Source: CAWULT01 sp963923455
GTDB taxonomy: Bacteria > Acidobacteriota > Vicinamibacteria > Vicinamibacterales > UBA2999
DNA: 16,201 bases
Assembly (NCBI GenBank): GCA_963923455.1
Contig: CAWULT010000107.1
Location: 1-16,201 of the forward strand
Reading direction: 5' to 3'
In this document: positions 1 through 6,815 of the stretch, piece after piece
Layout: every line of letters starts with the position of its first letter
Numbering within the stretch: the first letter of the stretch is position 1
Notes under the pieces: generated by a model
What the model saw: the letters and a program-made list of their open reading frames with translations, nothing else
Databases searched by the model: none
Told to the model about the DNA's origin: nothing
Program-made: the position numbers and the translations under genes

Positions 1-1
1 C

Positions 2-772
2 GTCGCCGTCGTCTTCGCCCACGACGAGAGCACGGAGGGCCACGACCGCACGTCGCTGAGCCTGCCCGACGATCAGGACACGCTGATTGCCGCCGTCGCC
101 AGCGCCAACCCGCGCACCGTGGTGGTGTTGAACACGGGCACTCCCGTGCTGATGCCGTGGCTGCCTGGCGTGCGCGCCGTGCTGCAGACGTGGTACGCCG
201 GCCAGGAGGGGGGCTCCGCCACCGCGGCGCTGCTCGCCGGAGACGACAACCCCGGCGGGCGTCTGCCCGTGACGTTTCCCCGGCGGGCCGAGGACGCGCC
301 GACGGCCCAGCCCGCCCGCTATCCGGGCATCGACGGACGGCAGGAATACACAGAGGGCATCTTCTTCGGCTACCGCGGCTACGACCAGGCGGGCGTCGCG
401 CCGCTGTTCCCGTTCGGCCACGGCCTGAGCTACACGCGATTCGCCTACGGCGCCCTGCGTGCCACGCAGCAGAACGGGCGCGTCGACGTCACGTTCACGG
501 TCCGCAACCGTGGCACCCGCGCCGGCACGGAGGTGGCGCAGGTCTACGTGGAGCCACCCCCGAACGCCCCCGTCCCGGCCCCCCGCGCCGCGCTGGCCGG
601 GTTCGCCCGCCTGGCGCTGCGTCCCGGCGAGACACGCACGGTGACCGTGAGCCTCGACGCCCGCACGCTGGAATACTGGTCCGACGGCGACCGCACCTGG
701 GTGCCGCTCGGCGGGCGTCCGTTCTTCGTCGGCGCCTCCTCGCGCGACGTGCGGCTGCGTGGCAGCTTCTGA
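2..772 (+). CDS. Glycoside hydrolase family 3 (beta-glucosidase-like), C-terminal part, 5' truncated
   Basis: The reading frame is open from the window edge to the TGA at 770-772 (256 residues visible). The start of the gene lies outside. The visible part matches the end of GH3 enzymes, which cleave terminal beta-linked sugars. The first ~90 residues are the end of the alpha/beta sandwich domain, including the EGHDR motif near residue 13, a LSLPDDQ stretch and VVVLNTGTPVLMPW. Next comes the GGRLPVTFPRR region and FPFGHGLSYT, which is very typical of GH3. The last ~100 residues form the fibronectin type III-like domain (EVAQVYVEPP, LRPGETRTVTVSL). The catalytic nucleophile Asp belongs to the missing N-terminal barrel, so substrate and signal peptide cannot be judged. 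It is convergent with mdh, with a hairpin between them. The family call is firm; exact specificity (glucosidase, xylosidase or other) is not. Confidence 0.93.
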   Translation, partial: VAVVFAHDESTEGHDRTSLSLPDDQDTLIAAVASANPRTVVVLNTGTPVLMPWLPGVRAVLQTWYAGQEGGSATAALLAGDDNPGGRLPVTFPRRAEDAPTAQPARYPGIDGRQEYTEGIFFGYRGYDQAGVAPLFPFGHGLSYTRFAYGALRATQQNGRVDVTFTVRNRGTRAGTEVAQVYVEPPPNAPVPAPRAALAGFARLALRPGETRTVTVSLDARTLEYWSDGDRTWVPLGGRPFFVGASSRDVRLRGSF

Positions 773-786
773 CACCGTACAGACGA

Positions 787-813
787 CGGGCGGCCCCTGA
801 GCAGGGCCGCCCG
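787..813. terminator. GC-rich hairpin between convergent GH3 gene and mdh, probable bidirectional terminator
   Basis: A perfect 10-bp stem (787-796 with 804-813; core GGGCGGCCC / GGGCCGCCC) encloses the 7-base loop CTGAGCA. It sits 14 bases after the GH3 stop and 31 bases beyond the mdh stop. There is no T-run on either side, so it is not a classical intrinsic terminator. Its position at a convergent junction supports a role in ending transcription from both sides. Confidence 0.6.
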
Positions 814-844
814 GTTCGATCGGCCGCCGGCGTGGCCGGCGTGT

Positions 845-1771
845 CTAGACGCCGATGATGTCGACGAGTTCCTTGACGGCGCCGGCCGACTTCTTGAGCG
901 CGGCATCCTCCTCGGCGGTCAGCTTGATCTCGACGATCTGCTCCACTCCCTTCGCGCCGAGCTTGACCGGCACGCCGACGAACAGGTCGTTGACGCCGTA
1001 CTCGCCCTGCAGGTACACCGAGCACGGCAGGATCTTCTTCTTGTCCTTCAGGATCGCTTCGCACATCTCGGCCGCTGCCTGCCCGGGCGCGTACCACGCG
1101 CTCGTGCCGACCAGCTTCGTGATCTCGGCGCCGCCGTCGGCGGTCCGCTTGGAGATGGCCTCGATGCGCTCCTTCGGCAGCAGTTCCGTCAGCGGGATGC
1201 CCGCCACCGTCGAGTAGCGGGCGAGCGGCACCATCGTGTCGCCATGGCCGCCCAGCACGAACGAGTGGACGTTCTCGACCGAGACGTTCAGCTCCATGGC
1301 GACGAACGTGCTCATGCGCGCCGAGTCGAGCACGCCGGCCATGCCGATCACCCGCTCGCGGGGGAACTTCGTCAGCTTGAAGAGGGCCTGGCACATCGCG
1401 TCGAGGGGGTTGGCGACCGGGATCACGATGGCGTTCGGGCAGTGCGCCACGAGGTTCGGCGCAATGCTCTTCATGATGTCGTAGTTGTCCTTGACGAGGT
1501 CGTCGCGGCTCATGCCCGGCTTGCGGGGCTTGCCCGAGGTGATCACCACGATGTCGGAGCCGGCGGCGGCGCTCCAGTCGGCGCCACCGATGACGCGCGA
1601 GTTGCTGCCGATGATCGGGCAGGTCTCGTAGATGTCGAGGGCGACGCCCGCCGCCTTCTGTTCGGCGATGTCGATGATCACGACATCGGCGAGTTCCTTC
1701 TCCGCGATGGCTCGCGCCACCGTCATGCCGACATTGCCGGCGCCGCCAACCACGGTCACTTTACGATTCAT
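845..1771 (-). CDS. mdh: Malate dehydrogenase, LDH-like NAD-dependent type
   Basis: Cytosolic TCA-cycle enzyme that interconverts malate and oxaloacetate with NAD(H). The 308-residue product has the usual family length. The Rossmann motif GGAGNVG is at residues 9-15 and the NAD-selecting acid is Asp34. The substrate loop GKPRKPGMSRDDL holds Arg83 and Arg89, which bind the dicarboxylate and favour malate over lactate. Asn121, Asp149 and Arg152 (LDSARMSTF) follow, and the proton-relay His176 lies in GGHGDTMVPL. The ATG at 1771 is preferred because GAGG lies 6 bases upstream. A TTG two codons further upstream is in frame but would abut the GAGG. The gene is transcribed alone, convergent with the GH3 gene and divergent from serA across a 321-base gap. 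Confidence is high; lactate dehydrogenase is disfavoured by Arg83. Confidence 0.97.
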   Translation of the reverse strand: MNRKVTVVGGAGNVGMTVARAIAEKELADVVIIDIAEQKAAGVALDIYETCPIIGSNSRVIGGADWSAAAGSDIVVITSGKPRKPGMSRDDLVKDNYDIMKSIAPNLVAHCPNAIVIPVANPLDAMCQALFKLTKFPRERVIGMAGVLDSARMSTFVAMELNVSVENVHSFVLGGHGDTMVPLARYSTVAGIPLTELLPKERIEAISKRTADGGAEITKLVGTSAWYAPGQAAAEMCEAILKDKKKILPCSVYLQGEYGVNDLFVGVPVKLGAKGVEQIVEIKLTAEEDAALKKSAGAVKELVDIIGV

Positions 1772-1850
1772 GGACAACCTCGATAACGGAACAGAACGTG
1801 TTTCGCACTCGCGTCGGCGTTAGGGCACTCTCCCGCGGCCGGATCGCCGG

Positions 1851-1888
1851 TTATGCACATTTCCTGTTGAAAACTCTGTCGAAAACCC
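1851..1888. promoter_or_regulatory. DnaA-box-like cluster with a 12-bp direct repeat
   Basis: TTATGCACA at 1851-1859 fits the DnaA box consensus TTATNCACA exactly. Six bases later come two adjacent 12-base units, TGTTGAAAACTC (1865-1876) and TGTCGAAAACCC (1877-1888). Read on the minus strand these are TTTTCAACA and TTTTCGACA, each two mismatches from TTATCCACA. The arrangement resembles sequence seen near many bacterial dnaA/oriC regions. No dnaA, dnaN, rpmH or gidA is present here, so a DnaA-binding regulatory or titration site is as likely as an origin. Confidence 0.4.
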
Positions 1889-2003
1889 ACCGTCAGAGGC
1901 GCTGACTCCGCGCGATCACGAACGATCTAGCGTTTTGCACCAACGTAGTGCGACGGTCACATCGCCGTGATGTCCGCCCCCTCCAGCGACGCCAATCGCA
2001 GAT

Positions 2004-2009
2004 TATACT
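2004..2009 (+). promoter_or_regulatory. Possible -10 element for serA (TATACT)
   Basis: TATACT in a GC-rich background, 83 bases before the chosen GTG start of serA. No TTGACA-like -35 is seen at the expected distance. A transcription start near 2016 would leave a 5' leader of about 77 bases containing the GGCCAC repeats. Confidence 0.3.
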
Positions 2010-2044
2010 TGCTCGGTCGGCCAGCCGGCGCGGACCACGCCGTC

Positions 2045-2062
2045 GGCCACGGCCACGGCCAC
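2045..2062 (+). repeat. Short tandem repeat (GGCCAC) x3
   Basis: Three perfect, contiguous copies of GGCCAC lie about 30 bases upstream of the serA start. If the longer reading frame were translated they would encode a Gly-His run, but the chosen start places them in the untranslated leader. No function can be assigned. Confidence 0.6.
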
Positions 2063-2092
2063 GCACACACCCTCACCGCGAGCGCATCCATC

Positions 2093-3682
2093 GTGCACAC
2101 CACCCCGAAAATCGTTGTCGCAGACGACCTTCCCGCATCGGCGCTCGATCTCCTCCGCCAGGAAGGCTGGACGGTCGACGCGCGATCGGGCCGTGCGCCG
2201 GACGTGCTGGCCGCGGACGTGGCCGACGCCGACGCGCTGGTCGTCCGCAGCGCCACGAAAGTCACCGCGGCGATCATCGCGGCAGCGCCCAGGCTCCGGG
2301 CAATCGCCCGAGCGGGCACGGGCGTCGACAACGTCGACGTCGCCGCCGCGAGCGCACGCGGCATCGTCGTGATGAACGCGCCGGGCGCCAACAGCGTCAG
2401 CGTCGCCGAGCTCGCGCTCGGCCAGCTGCTCGCGCTGGCGCGGCACCTTCCCGCCGCCGATGCCGCGATGAAGCAGGGCAAGTGGGAGAAGAAGAAGTTC
2501 CTCGGCGAGGAACTGCGCGGGAAGGTGCTCGGCCTGGCCGGCCTCGGGCGCATCGGCCAGGAGGTCGCGCGCCGGGCGCGGCCGTTCGGCGTGCAGATCA
2601 TCGCGCACGACCCCTACATCCCCGCCCACCTGGCCGCCGACCTGGGCATCGAGCTCGTGAGCCTGGACGACCTGTTCGCGCGGGCCGATTTCGTCTCGCT
2701 CCACATGCCGTCGACGCCGCAGACCAGGCGGCTCGTCAACGCCGAACGCCTCGCCAGGGCCAAGAAGGGCATCCGCATCCTGAACACCGCCCGCGGCGAC
2801 CTCATCGACGAGCAGGCGCTCGCCGACGCGATCGAGTCGGGCCAGGTCGGCGGCGCGGCCCTCGACGTCTTCGAGAAGGAACCCACCGTCGATCACCGGC
2901 TGCAGATGCTGCCGCAGGTCGTGGCGACGCCGCACATTGCCGCCTCCACGGTCGAGGGCCAGGAACTGGTCGGCGTGGAAACGGCCGCGGCCCTGCGCGA
3001 CTTCCTGCGGGACGGGGTCATCCGGAACGCCGTGAACGCGCCGACCGTGTCGCCGGACGAGTTCGCGCGCCTCCAGCCGTTCGTCACGCTCGGCGAGCGC
3101 CTGGGCGCCTTCGTCGCGCAGATCAACGATGGACGCGCGGCGACGCTGGCCGTGCGGTACGACGGCGACCTCGCCGACGGCCGCAACGAGATGATTGCCA
3201 GCGCCGTCCTCGTCGGCCTGTTCCGGCCGATCCTGTCGTCGGCGGTCACCGTCGTCAACGCCCGTGCGGTCGCCGCCGAGCGGGGCCTCGACGTCGTGGA
3301 GCACCGCAGCGCGCGCCCGCGCAACTACACGAACCTGATCTCGGTGAAGCTGTCGACGAGCGACGGGGACCACGCCGTGGAGGGCACCGTCTTCGAGCGG
3401 AGTTCGCCCCGCATCACGAGCGTGGACGGCACGCCGGTCGAAGCGCCGCTCGACGGCGCGTTGATCGTGATCCGCAACGCCGACCAACCGGGCGTGATCG
3501 GCGAGGTCGGCACCATTCTGGGGCGGCACGGGATCAACATCGCGAACTTCGCGCTCGGGCGCGACGGCGACCGCGCCGTGGGGCTCGTCAACGTCGACGA
3601 GGGCGGGGGCATCCCGGACGCAGTGCTCGAGGAGATCCGGGCGATCGCGGCCGTCCGCGACGCGCGGCTCGTGCGGGTGTAG
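2093..3682 (+). CDS. serA: D-3-phosphoglycerate dehydrogenase, long form with ACT domain
   Basis: Catalyses the first step of serine synthesis, oxidising 3-phosphoglycerate to 3-phosphohydroxypyruvate with NAD. From the GTG at 2093 the product is 529 residues, the usual length of the long (type I) form. The frame is open upstream to 1967, but that extension is His/Ala-rich, runs through a possible -10 element and exceeds family length. The NAD motif GLAGLGRIG is at residues 147-155. The catalytic triad is visible: Arg234 (NTARGD), Glu263 (DVFEKEP) and His281 (TPHIAAST). Residues ~320-450 form the allosteric substrate-binding domain. Residues ~456-529 form the ACT domain (ADQPGVIGEVGTILGRHGIN), which mediates serine feedback in relatives. 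The gene stands alone and ends at a hairpin shared with the next minus-strand gene. No strong Shine-Dalgarno precedes the GTG. Confidence 0.96.
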   Translation: MHTTPKIVVADDLPASALDLLRQEGWTVDARSGRAPDVLAADVADADALVVRSATKVTAAIIAAAPRLRAIARAGTGVDNVDVAAASARGIVVMNAPGANSVSVAELALGQLLALARHLPAADAAMKQGKWEKKKFLGEELRGKVLGLAGLGRIGQEVARRARPFGVQIIAHDPYIPAHLAADLGIELVSLDDLFARADFVSLHMPSTPQTRRLVNAERLARAKKGIRILNTARGDLIDEQALADAIESGQVGGAALDVFEKEPTVDHRLQMLPQVVATPHIAASTVEGQELVGVETAAALRDFLRDGVIRNAVNAPTVSPDEFARLQPFVTLGERLGAFVAQINDGRAATLAVRYDGDLADGRNEMIASAVLVGLFRPILSSAVTVVNARAVAAERGLDVVEHRSARPRNYTNLISVKLSTSDGDHAVEGTVFERSSPRITSVDGTPVEAPLDGALIVIRNADQPGVIGEVGTILGRHGINIANFALGRDGDRAVGLVNVDEGGGIPDAVLEEIRAIAAVRDARLVRV

Positions 3683-3692
3683 CAGGAGGCGG

Positions 3693-3717
3693 GAGCGGCG
3701 CAGCGGCCGCGCCGCTC
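3693..3717. terminator. GC-rich hairpin between convergent serA and the 3716-4231 gene
   Basis: A perfect 9-bp stem GAGCGGCGC (3693-3701) / GCGCCGCTC (3709-3717) has the 7-base loop AGCGGCC and no T-tract. It begins 10 bases after the serA stop and overlaps the stop codon of the minus-strand gene (3716-3718). Geometry is almost the same as at 787-813 and 13288-13316. Confidence 0.55.
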
Positions 3718-4231
3718 AGCGGTCGAGCGACAGGCGCTCGGTCCGGCCGTCGTCGAGGCTCGTCAGCGTGACGTCCTGGTCGCCGATTGCCGTCACGGTG
3801 AACCCGTCGACCTGTTCGCCGGCCTGCGCGAGGACCACGCCCGCCGTCCCCGTGAGGATCGCCGTGCGGCGCGGTGCGCCGTCGACGACGTCGCTGGCGA
3901 TGCCCGCGAGCCGCAGCCGCAGCGGCCGCCGGAACACCGGCGGCGCCGCCGGCGCGTCCACGGGCGCCGCCACCCGCGGCACGGCTGACTGACGCACGGC
4001 GAATCGGAACGGATTCCGCGTCGCCGTCGAGGCGGCGGCGCGCGCCTCGCGGTGCGCCGCCAGACGGGCGGCCTCGACGTCGAGACTCGGCAATTCCGGC
4101 AGCTGGGCGGCACGCGCCCGCCCCGCAACCGGCCTGACGCCCGGGTCCTGGTGCGCGGGCGCGAACAACCACGCCGCGAGCGACGTCGCGGCCGTCAGCG
4201 CCGCCGTGGATTTCCACGTCATCTGCACCAC
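3716..4231 (-). CDS. Small anchored or exported protein with GspC/PilP-like C-terminal region
   Basis: No specific family is firmly recognised. The product is 171 residues from the GTG at 4231, or 168 from the in-frame ATG at 4222. Residues ~9-24 (AALTAATSLAAWLF) form a signal-anchor or signal peptide. Residues ~35-100 are Ala/Pro/Arg-rich and look disordered, apart from a RNPFRF motif near residue 72. The last ~70 residues look like a small beta domain: LRLRLAGIASD, AILTGTAGVVLAQAGE, GFTVTAIGDQDVTLTS, RLSLD. This pattern (NPF, then 'GI..', 'GE.v.G..V..I..d.V.L') recalls the periplasmic HR domain of GspC and the pilus protein PilP, but no secretion or pilus genes are nearby. GTG 4231 is chosen because TAAGAT lies 7 bases upstream, suggesting a leaderless transcript. 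The gene is divergent from kdsB. That it is a real gene is likely; its role is unknown. Confidence 0.75.
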   Translation of the reverse strand: MVQMTWKSTAALTAATSLAAWLFAPAHQDPGVRPVAGRARAAQLPELPSLDVEAARLAAHREARAAASTATRNPFRFAVRQSAVPRVAAPVDAPAAPPVFRRPLRLRLAGIASDVVDGAPRRTAILTGTAGVVLAQAGEQVDGFTVTAIGDQDVTLTSLDDGRTERLSLDR

Positions 4232-4238
4232 CGGTCCA

Positions 4239-4244
4239 ATCTTA
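4239..4244 (-). promoter_or_regulatory. Possible -10 element (TAAGAT) for the 3716-4231 gene
   Basis: Read on the minus strand, TAAGAT ends 7 bases before the GTG at 4231, so transcription would begin at or next to the start codon. No -35 is evident. Confidence 0.35.
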
Positions 4245-4322
4245 ATCCCGCGGGTCGACGCCCCGCTCTCGTCTTTTCGGCACGTCGCGGCGCGGGAATT
4301 ACCCGCCGTGCACGAGGCCCCG

Positions 4323-4331
4323 TGCTATGAT
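4323..4331 (+). promoter_or_regulatory. Extended -10 promoter of the kdsB operon (TGCTATGAT)
   Basis: A TG-n-TATGAT extended -10 ends 5 bases before the GTG of kdsB at 4337. No -35 is seen 17 bases upstream, which is acceptable for an extended -10. The predicted transcription start falls on or within a base or two of the GTG, implying a leaderless kdsB message. Confidence 0.5.
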
Positions 4332-4336
4332 TCGCC

Positions 4337-5131
4337 GTGCCCCCTGTCGGGTCCCGTAACCCGTTCCTGACACCGTCACAACGCGCACACACGGTCGTCG
4401 TCATCCCCGCGCGCTTCGAGTCCACCCGTCTCCCCGGCAAGCCCCTCGCCGACATCGCCGGCGCGCCCATGATCGAGCACGTCTACCGGCGTGCGGCCGC
4501 GGCCCAGGGCGTCGACGCGGTGGTCGTCGCGGCCGACGATCAGCGGATCATCGACGCGGTGCAGCGCTTCGGCGGGGTGGCGCGGATGACGAGCCCGGCG
4601 CACCGCACCGGTACCGACCGCGTGGCCGAAGTGGCGGCGGAGCTGCCCTGCGAGATCGTCGTCAACCTGCAGGGCGACGAGCCCTTCATCGAGCCTGTGA
4701 TGCTGGCGGACCTGGTCGCCCCGTTCGCCGACCCGGGGGTGCAGATGTCCACCCTCCGGCATGCGCTGGCCGACCCGCGGGAACACGCGGACCCGCACGT
4801 CGTCAAGGTCGTCGTCGATCGACACGGCGACGCGCTCTATTTCTCCCGCGCGCCCATTCCGGGCGCGCGCGACGCCGGACCGCGGCCCGGCCCGGCCGGC
4901 ACCACCTGGAAGCACGTCGGCGTGTACGGGTTCCGGCGCGATTTCCTGCTCACCTTCAGCCGCCTGGCGCAGACGCCCCTCGAACTCACGGAGTCGCTCG
5001 AACAGCTCCGTGCGCTCGAACACGGGTATCGCATCCGCACGGTGGCGACCGACTACGATTCGATCGGCGTGGACACTCCCGAGGACCTGGAGCGGGCCCG
5101 CCGCCGCATGGCGGCCGGCGTACGCGCGTGA
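4337..5131 (+). CDS. kdsB: 3-deoxy-manno-octulosonate cytidylyltransferase (CMP-KDO synthetase)
   Basis: Activates KDO with CTP to give CMP-KDO, the donor for the inner core of lipopolysaccharide; cytosolic. The product is 264 residues, normal for the family. The N-terminal nucleotide-binding motif VVVIPARFESTRLPGKP is at residues 20-36. HRTGTDRVAEVA is near residue 89, and LQGDEPFI (residues 111-118, with metal-binding Asp114) follows. YFSRAPIP (168-175), HVGVYGFRRDFL (193-204) and DYDSIGVDTPEDL (239-251) complete the signature. No ATG lies near the expected start. The GTG at 4337 gives about 18 residues before the first conserved strand, has no Shine-Dalgarno, and sits 5 bases after an extended -10. 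It is the first gene of a tight operon; pyrG, seven bases downstream, makes its CTP substrate. Confidence 0.96.
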   Translation: MPPVGSRNPFLTPSQRAHTVVVIPARFESTRLPGKPLADIAGAPMIEHVYRRAAAAQGVDAVVVAADDQRIIDAVQRFGGVARMTSPAHRTGTDRVAEVAAELPCEIVVNLQGDEPFIEPVMLADLVAPFADPGVQMSTLRHALADPREHADPHVVKVVVDRHGDALYFSRAPIPGARDAGPRPGPAGTTWKHVGVYGFRRDFLLTFSRLAQTPLELTESLEQLRALEHGYRIRTVATDYDSIGVDTPEDLERARRRMAAGVRA

Positions 5132-5138
5132 GGCTGGT

Positions 5139-6806
5139 ATGACGCAACGACCTGAAGGCAGATCCACCAAGTACATCTTCGTCACCGGCGGCGTCGTGTC
5201 GTCACTCGGCAAGGGGCTCGCCGCCGCCTCGATCGCCCGCCTGCTCGAGGACCACGGTTACTCGGTCGCGCTCCAGAAGTTCGATCCGTACGTCAACGTC
5301 GATCCGGGAACGATGAGCCCCTATCAGCACGGCGAGGTCTACGTCACCGACGACGGCGCCGAGACGGACCTCGACCTGGGGCACTACGAGCGCTTCACCA
5401 GCATGGTGGCCTCGCGCAACAGCAACTGGACGACGGGCAAGATCTACCTGTCGGTCATCCAGAAGGAACGGCGCGGCGACTACCTCGGCCGCACCGTGCA
5501 GGTGATTCCGCACATCACCAACGAGATCAAGGACGCGATTCGGGTTGCCGGCCGCGACGTCGACGTGCTGCTGGTGGAGATCGGGGGCACCGTCGGCGAC
5601 ATCGAGAGCATGCCCTTCCTCGAGGCGATCCGGCAGTTCCGGCTCGACGTCGGCCGCGAGAACACGCTCTACATCCACCTGACGCTCGTGCCCTACATCG
5701 GCACCGCGGGCGAGCTGAAGACGAAGCCGACGCAGCACAGCGTCCGCGACCTCCGATCGATCGGCATCCAGCCAGACGTGCTGCTGTGCCGCACGGACCG
5801 GCTGCTCGACGCCGACATCAAGCGCAAGATCGCCCTGTTCTGCGACGTCGCCGAAGACGCCGTGATCACGGCGCGGGACGTCGACACGATCTACGAAGTG
5901 CCGCTCTGCCTCAAGGACGAGGGGCTGGACCAGATCGTGCTCAAGCAGCTCGGGCTGCCCCAGACCGAGGCGAAGACCGATGCCTGGGAGAAGCTCGTCC
6001 AGGGCATCAAGCACCCGAAGGACACGGTGACGATCCACGTCGTCGGCAAGTACACCGGCTACGAGGACTCGTACAAGAGCCTGAACGAGGCCGCCTACCA
6101 CGGCGGCTTCGCCAGCAACCTCCACGTGAAGCTGCACTGGGTGGAAGCCGAGGCGCTCGAGAAGGACGGCGGCGCGGCGCTGCTCGAGGGCGCCGACGGC
6201 ATCCTGGTGCCCGGCGGCTTCGGCTCACGCGGGACGCGCGGCATGATGAAGGCCGCCGAGTACGCGCGCACGCGGTCCATCCCCTTCTTCGGGATCTGCT
6301 ACGGCTTCCAGTGGGCCACGGTCGAGTTCGCCCGCCACGTCTGCGGCCTCGACGGCGCCGACTCCACCGAAGTGGACGAGAACGCGCCCCACAAGGTGAT
6401 CTACAAGCTGCGCGATCTGCTCGGCGTCGACGACCTCGGCGGTACGATGCGTCTGGGCCGCTACGCGTGCCAGCTCGCGCCGGGCTCGGTGGCGGAGCGC
6501 ATCTACGGTGAGTCGCTGATCCACGAGCGGCACCGCCACCGCTTCGAGTTCAACACGGTCTACGAGGCGGAGCTCTCGAAGCACGGCATGAAGGTCTCGG
6601 GCCGGTCTCCCGACGGCAAGTTCGTCGAGATCGCCGAGCTGCCGGCCCACCCCTGGTTCGTAGCCGTCCAGTTCCACCCCGAGTTCCAGTCGCGGCCGCT
6701 GCGCCCGCACCCGCTGTTTGCCAGCTTCGTCGACGCCGCCTACCGCCACAAGACCGGCACGCTGGCGGCCGTCGGGGCCAGCGCAGGCGGCGGGCAGGAC
6801 CACTAG
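5139..6806 (+). CDS. pyrG: CTP synthase
   Basis: Makes CTP from UTP using ATP and glutamine-derived ammonia; the last step of pyrimidine nucleotide synthesis. The ATG at 5139 has GAGG five bases upstream and gives 555 residues, close to the usual ~545. The synthetase domain covers residues ~1-275, with the P-loop-like GGVVSSLGKG (17-26), KFDPYVNVDPGTMSPYQHGE and EIGGTVGDIES. The class I glutamine amidotransferase domain covers ~295-535, with nucleophile Cys387 and the triad partners His513 and Glu515 (QFHPEF). The nucleophile elbow reads FFGICYGFQW instead of the common LGICLGMQ form; the Cys and both Gly are kept. The residues after ~536 are a poorly conserved tail. The gene lies between kdsB and kdsA, and CTP is the co-substrate of KdsB. 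Confidence 0.97.
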   Translation: MTQRPEGRSTKYIFVTGGVVSSLGKGLAAASIARLLEDHGYSVALQKFDPYVNVDPGTMSPYQHGEVYVTDDGAETDLDLGHYERFTSMVASRNSNWTTGKIYLSVIQKERRGDYLGRTVQVIPHITNEIKDAIRVAGRDVDVLLVEIGGTVGDIESMPFLEAIRQFRLDVGRENTLYIHLTLVPYIGTAGELKTKPTQHSVRDLRSIGIQPDVLLCRTDRLLDADIKRKIALFCDVAEDAVITARDVDTIYEVPLCLKDEGLDQIVLKQLGLPQTEAKTDAWEKLVQGIKHPKDTVTIHVVGKYTGYEDSYKSLNEAAYHGGFASNLHVKLHWVEAEALEKDGGAALLEGADGILVPGGFGSRGTRGMMKAAEYARTRSIPFFGICYGFQWATVEFARHVCGLDGADSTEVDENAPHKVIYKLRDLLGVDDLGGTMRLGRYACQLAPGSVAERIYGESLIHERHRHRFEFNTVYEAELSKHGMKVSGRSPDGKFVEIAELPAHPWFVAVQFHPEFQSRPLRPHPLFASFVDAAYRHKTGTLAAVGASAGGGQDH

Positions 6807-6809
6807 AAT
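6804..6809 (+). promoter_or_regulatory. Possible internal -10 element (TAGAAT) before kdsA
   Basis: TAGAAT includes the pyrG TAG stop codon and ends 6 bases before the kdsA GTG. The spacing is like that of the hexamers before kdsB and the VOC gene. It could also be a chance match, since kdsA is in an operon. Confidence 0.25.
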
Positions 6810-6815
6810 AGGCCC

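Larger units (their letters stand above)
1772..2092. other. Divergent mdh-serA intergenic region, locally AT-rich
   Basis: A 321-base non-coding stretch between the divergent mdh and serA genes. It holds the mdh ribosome-binding site (GAGG on the minus strand, just upstream of 1771), the DnaA-box-like cluster at 1851-1888, a looser TTTTGCACC at 1933-1941, a TATACT hexamer at 2004-2009 and three tandem GGCCAC copies at 2045-2062. Bases 1851-1886 are visibly richer in A and T than the surrounding genes. I see no convincing -35 elements, RNA gene or small ORF. Confidence 0.6.

Noticed and set aside
1775..1777. TTG start for mdh two codons upstream of the ATG
   Set aside because: The GAGG ribosome-binding site would lie directly against the TTG; it is well spaced (6 bases) for the ATG at 1771.
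2045..2062. GGCCAC copies as part of a CRISPR or larger repeat array
   Set aside because: Only three contiguous 6-base units with no spacers.
1967..2092. His-rich N-terminal extension of serA as a metal-binding domain
   Set aside because: It is produced by a GGCCAC repeat, overlaps a possible promoter, and the shorter protein already has family length.
1772..2092. A full chromosomal replication origin
   Set aside because: Only one consensus DnaA box and two weak ones are seen, and no origin-linked gene is present; reported only as a DnaA-box-like cluster.
1948..3771. Long open frame (607 codons) overlapping serA in another frame
   Set aside because: Its translation is Arg/Pro/Gly-rich and low in complexity, as expected for an off-frame reading of GC-rich coding DNA; serA explains the region.
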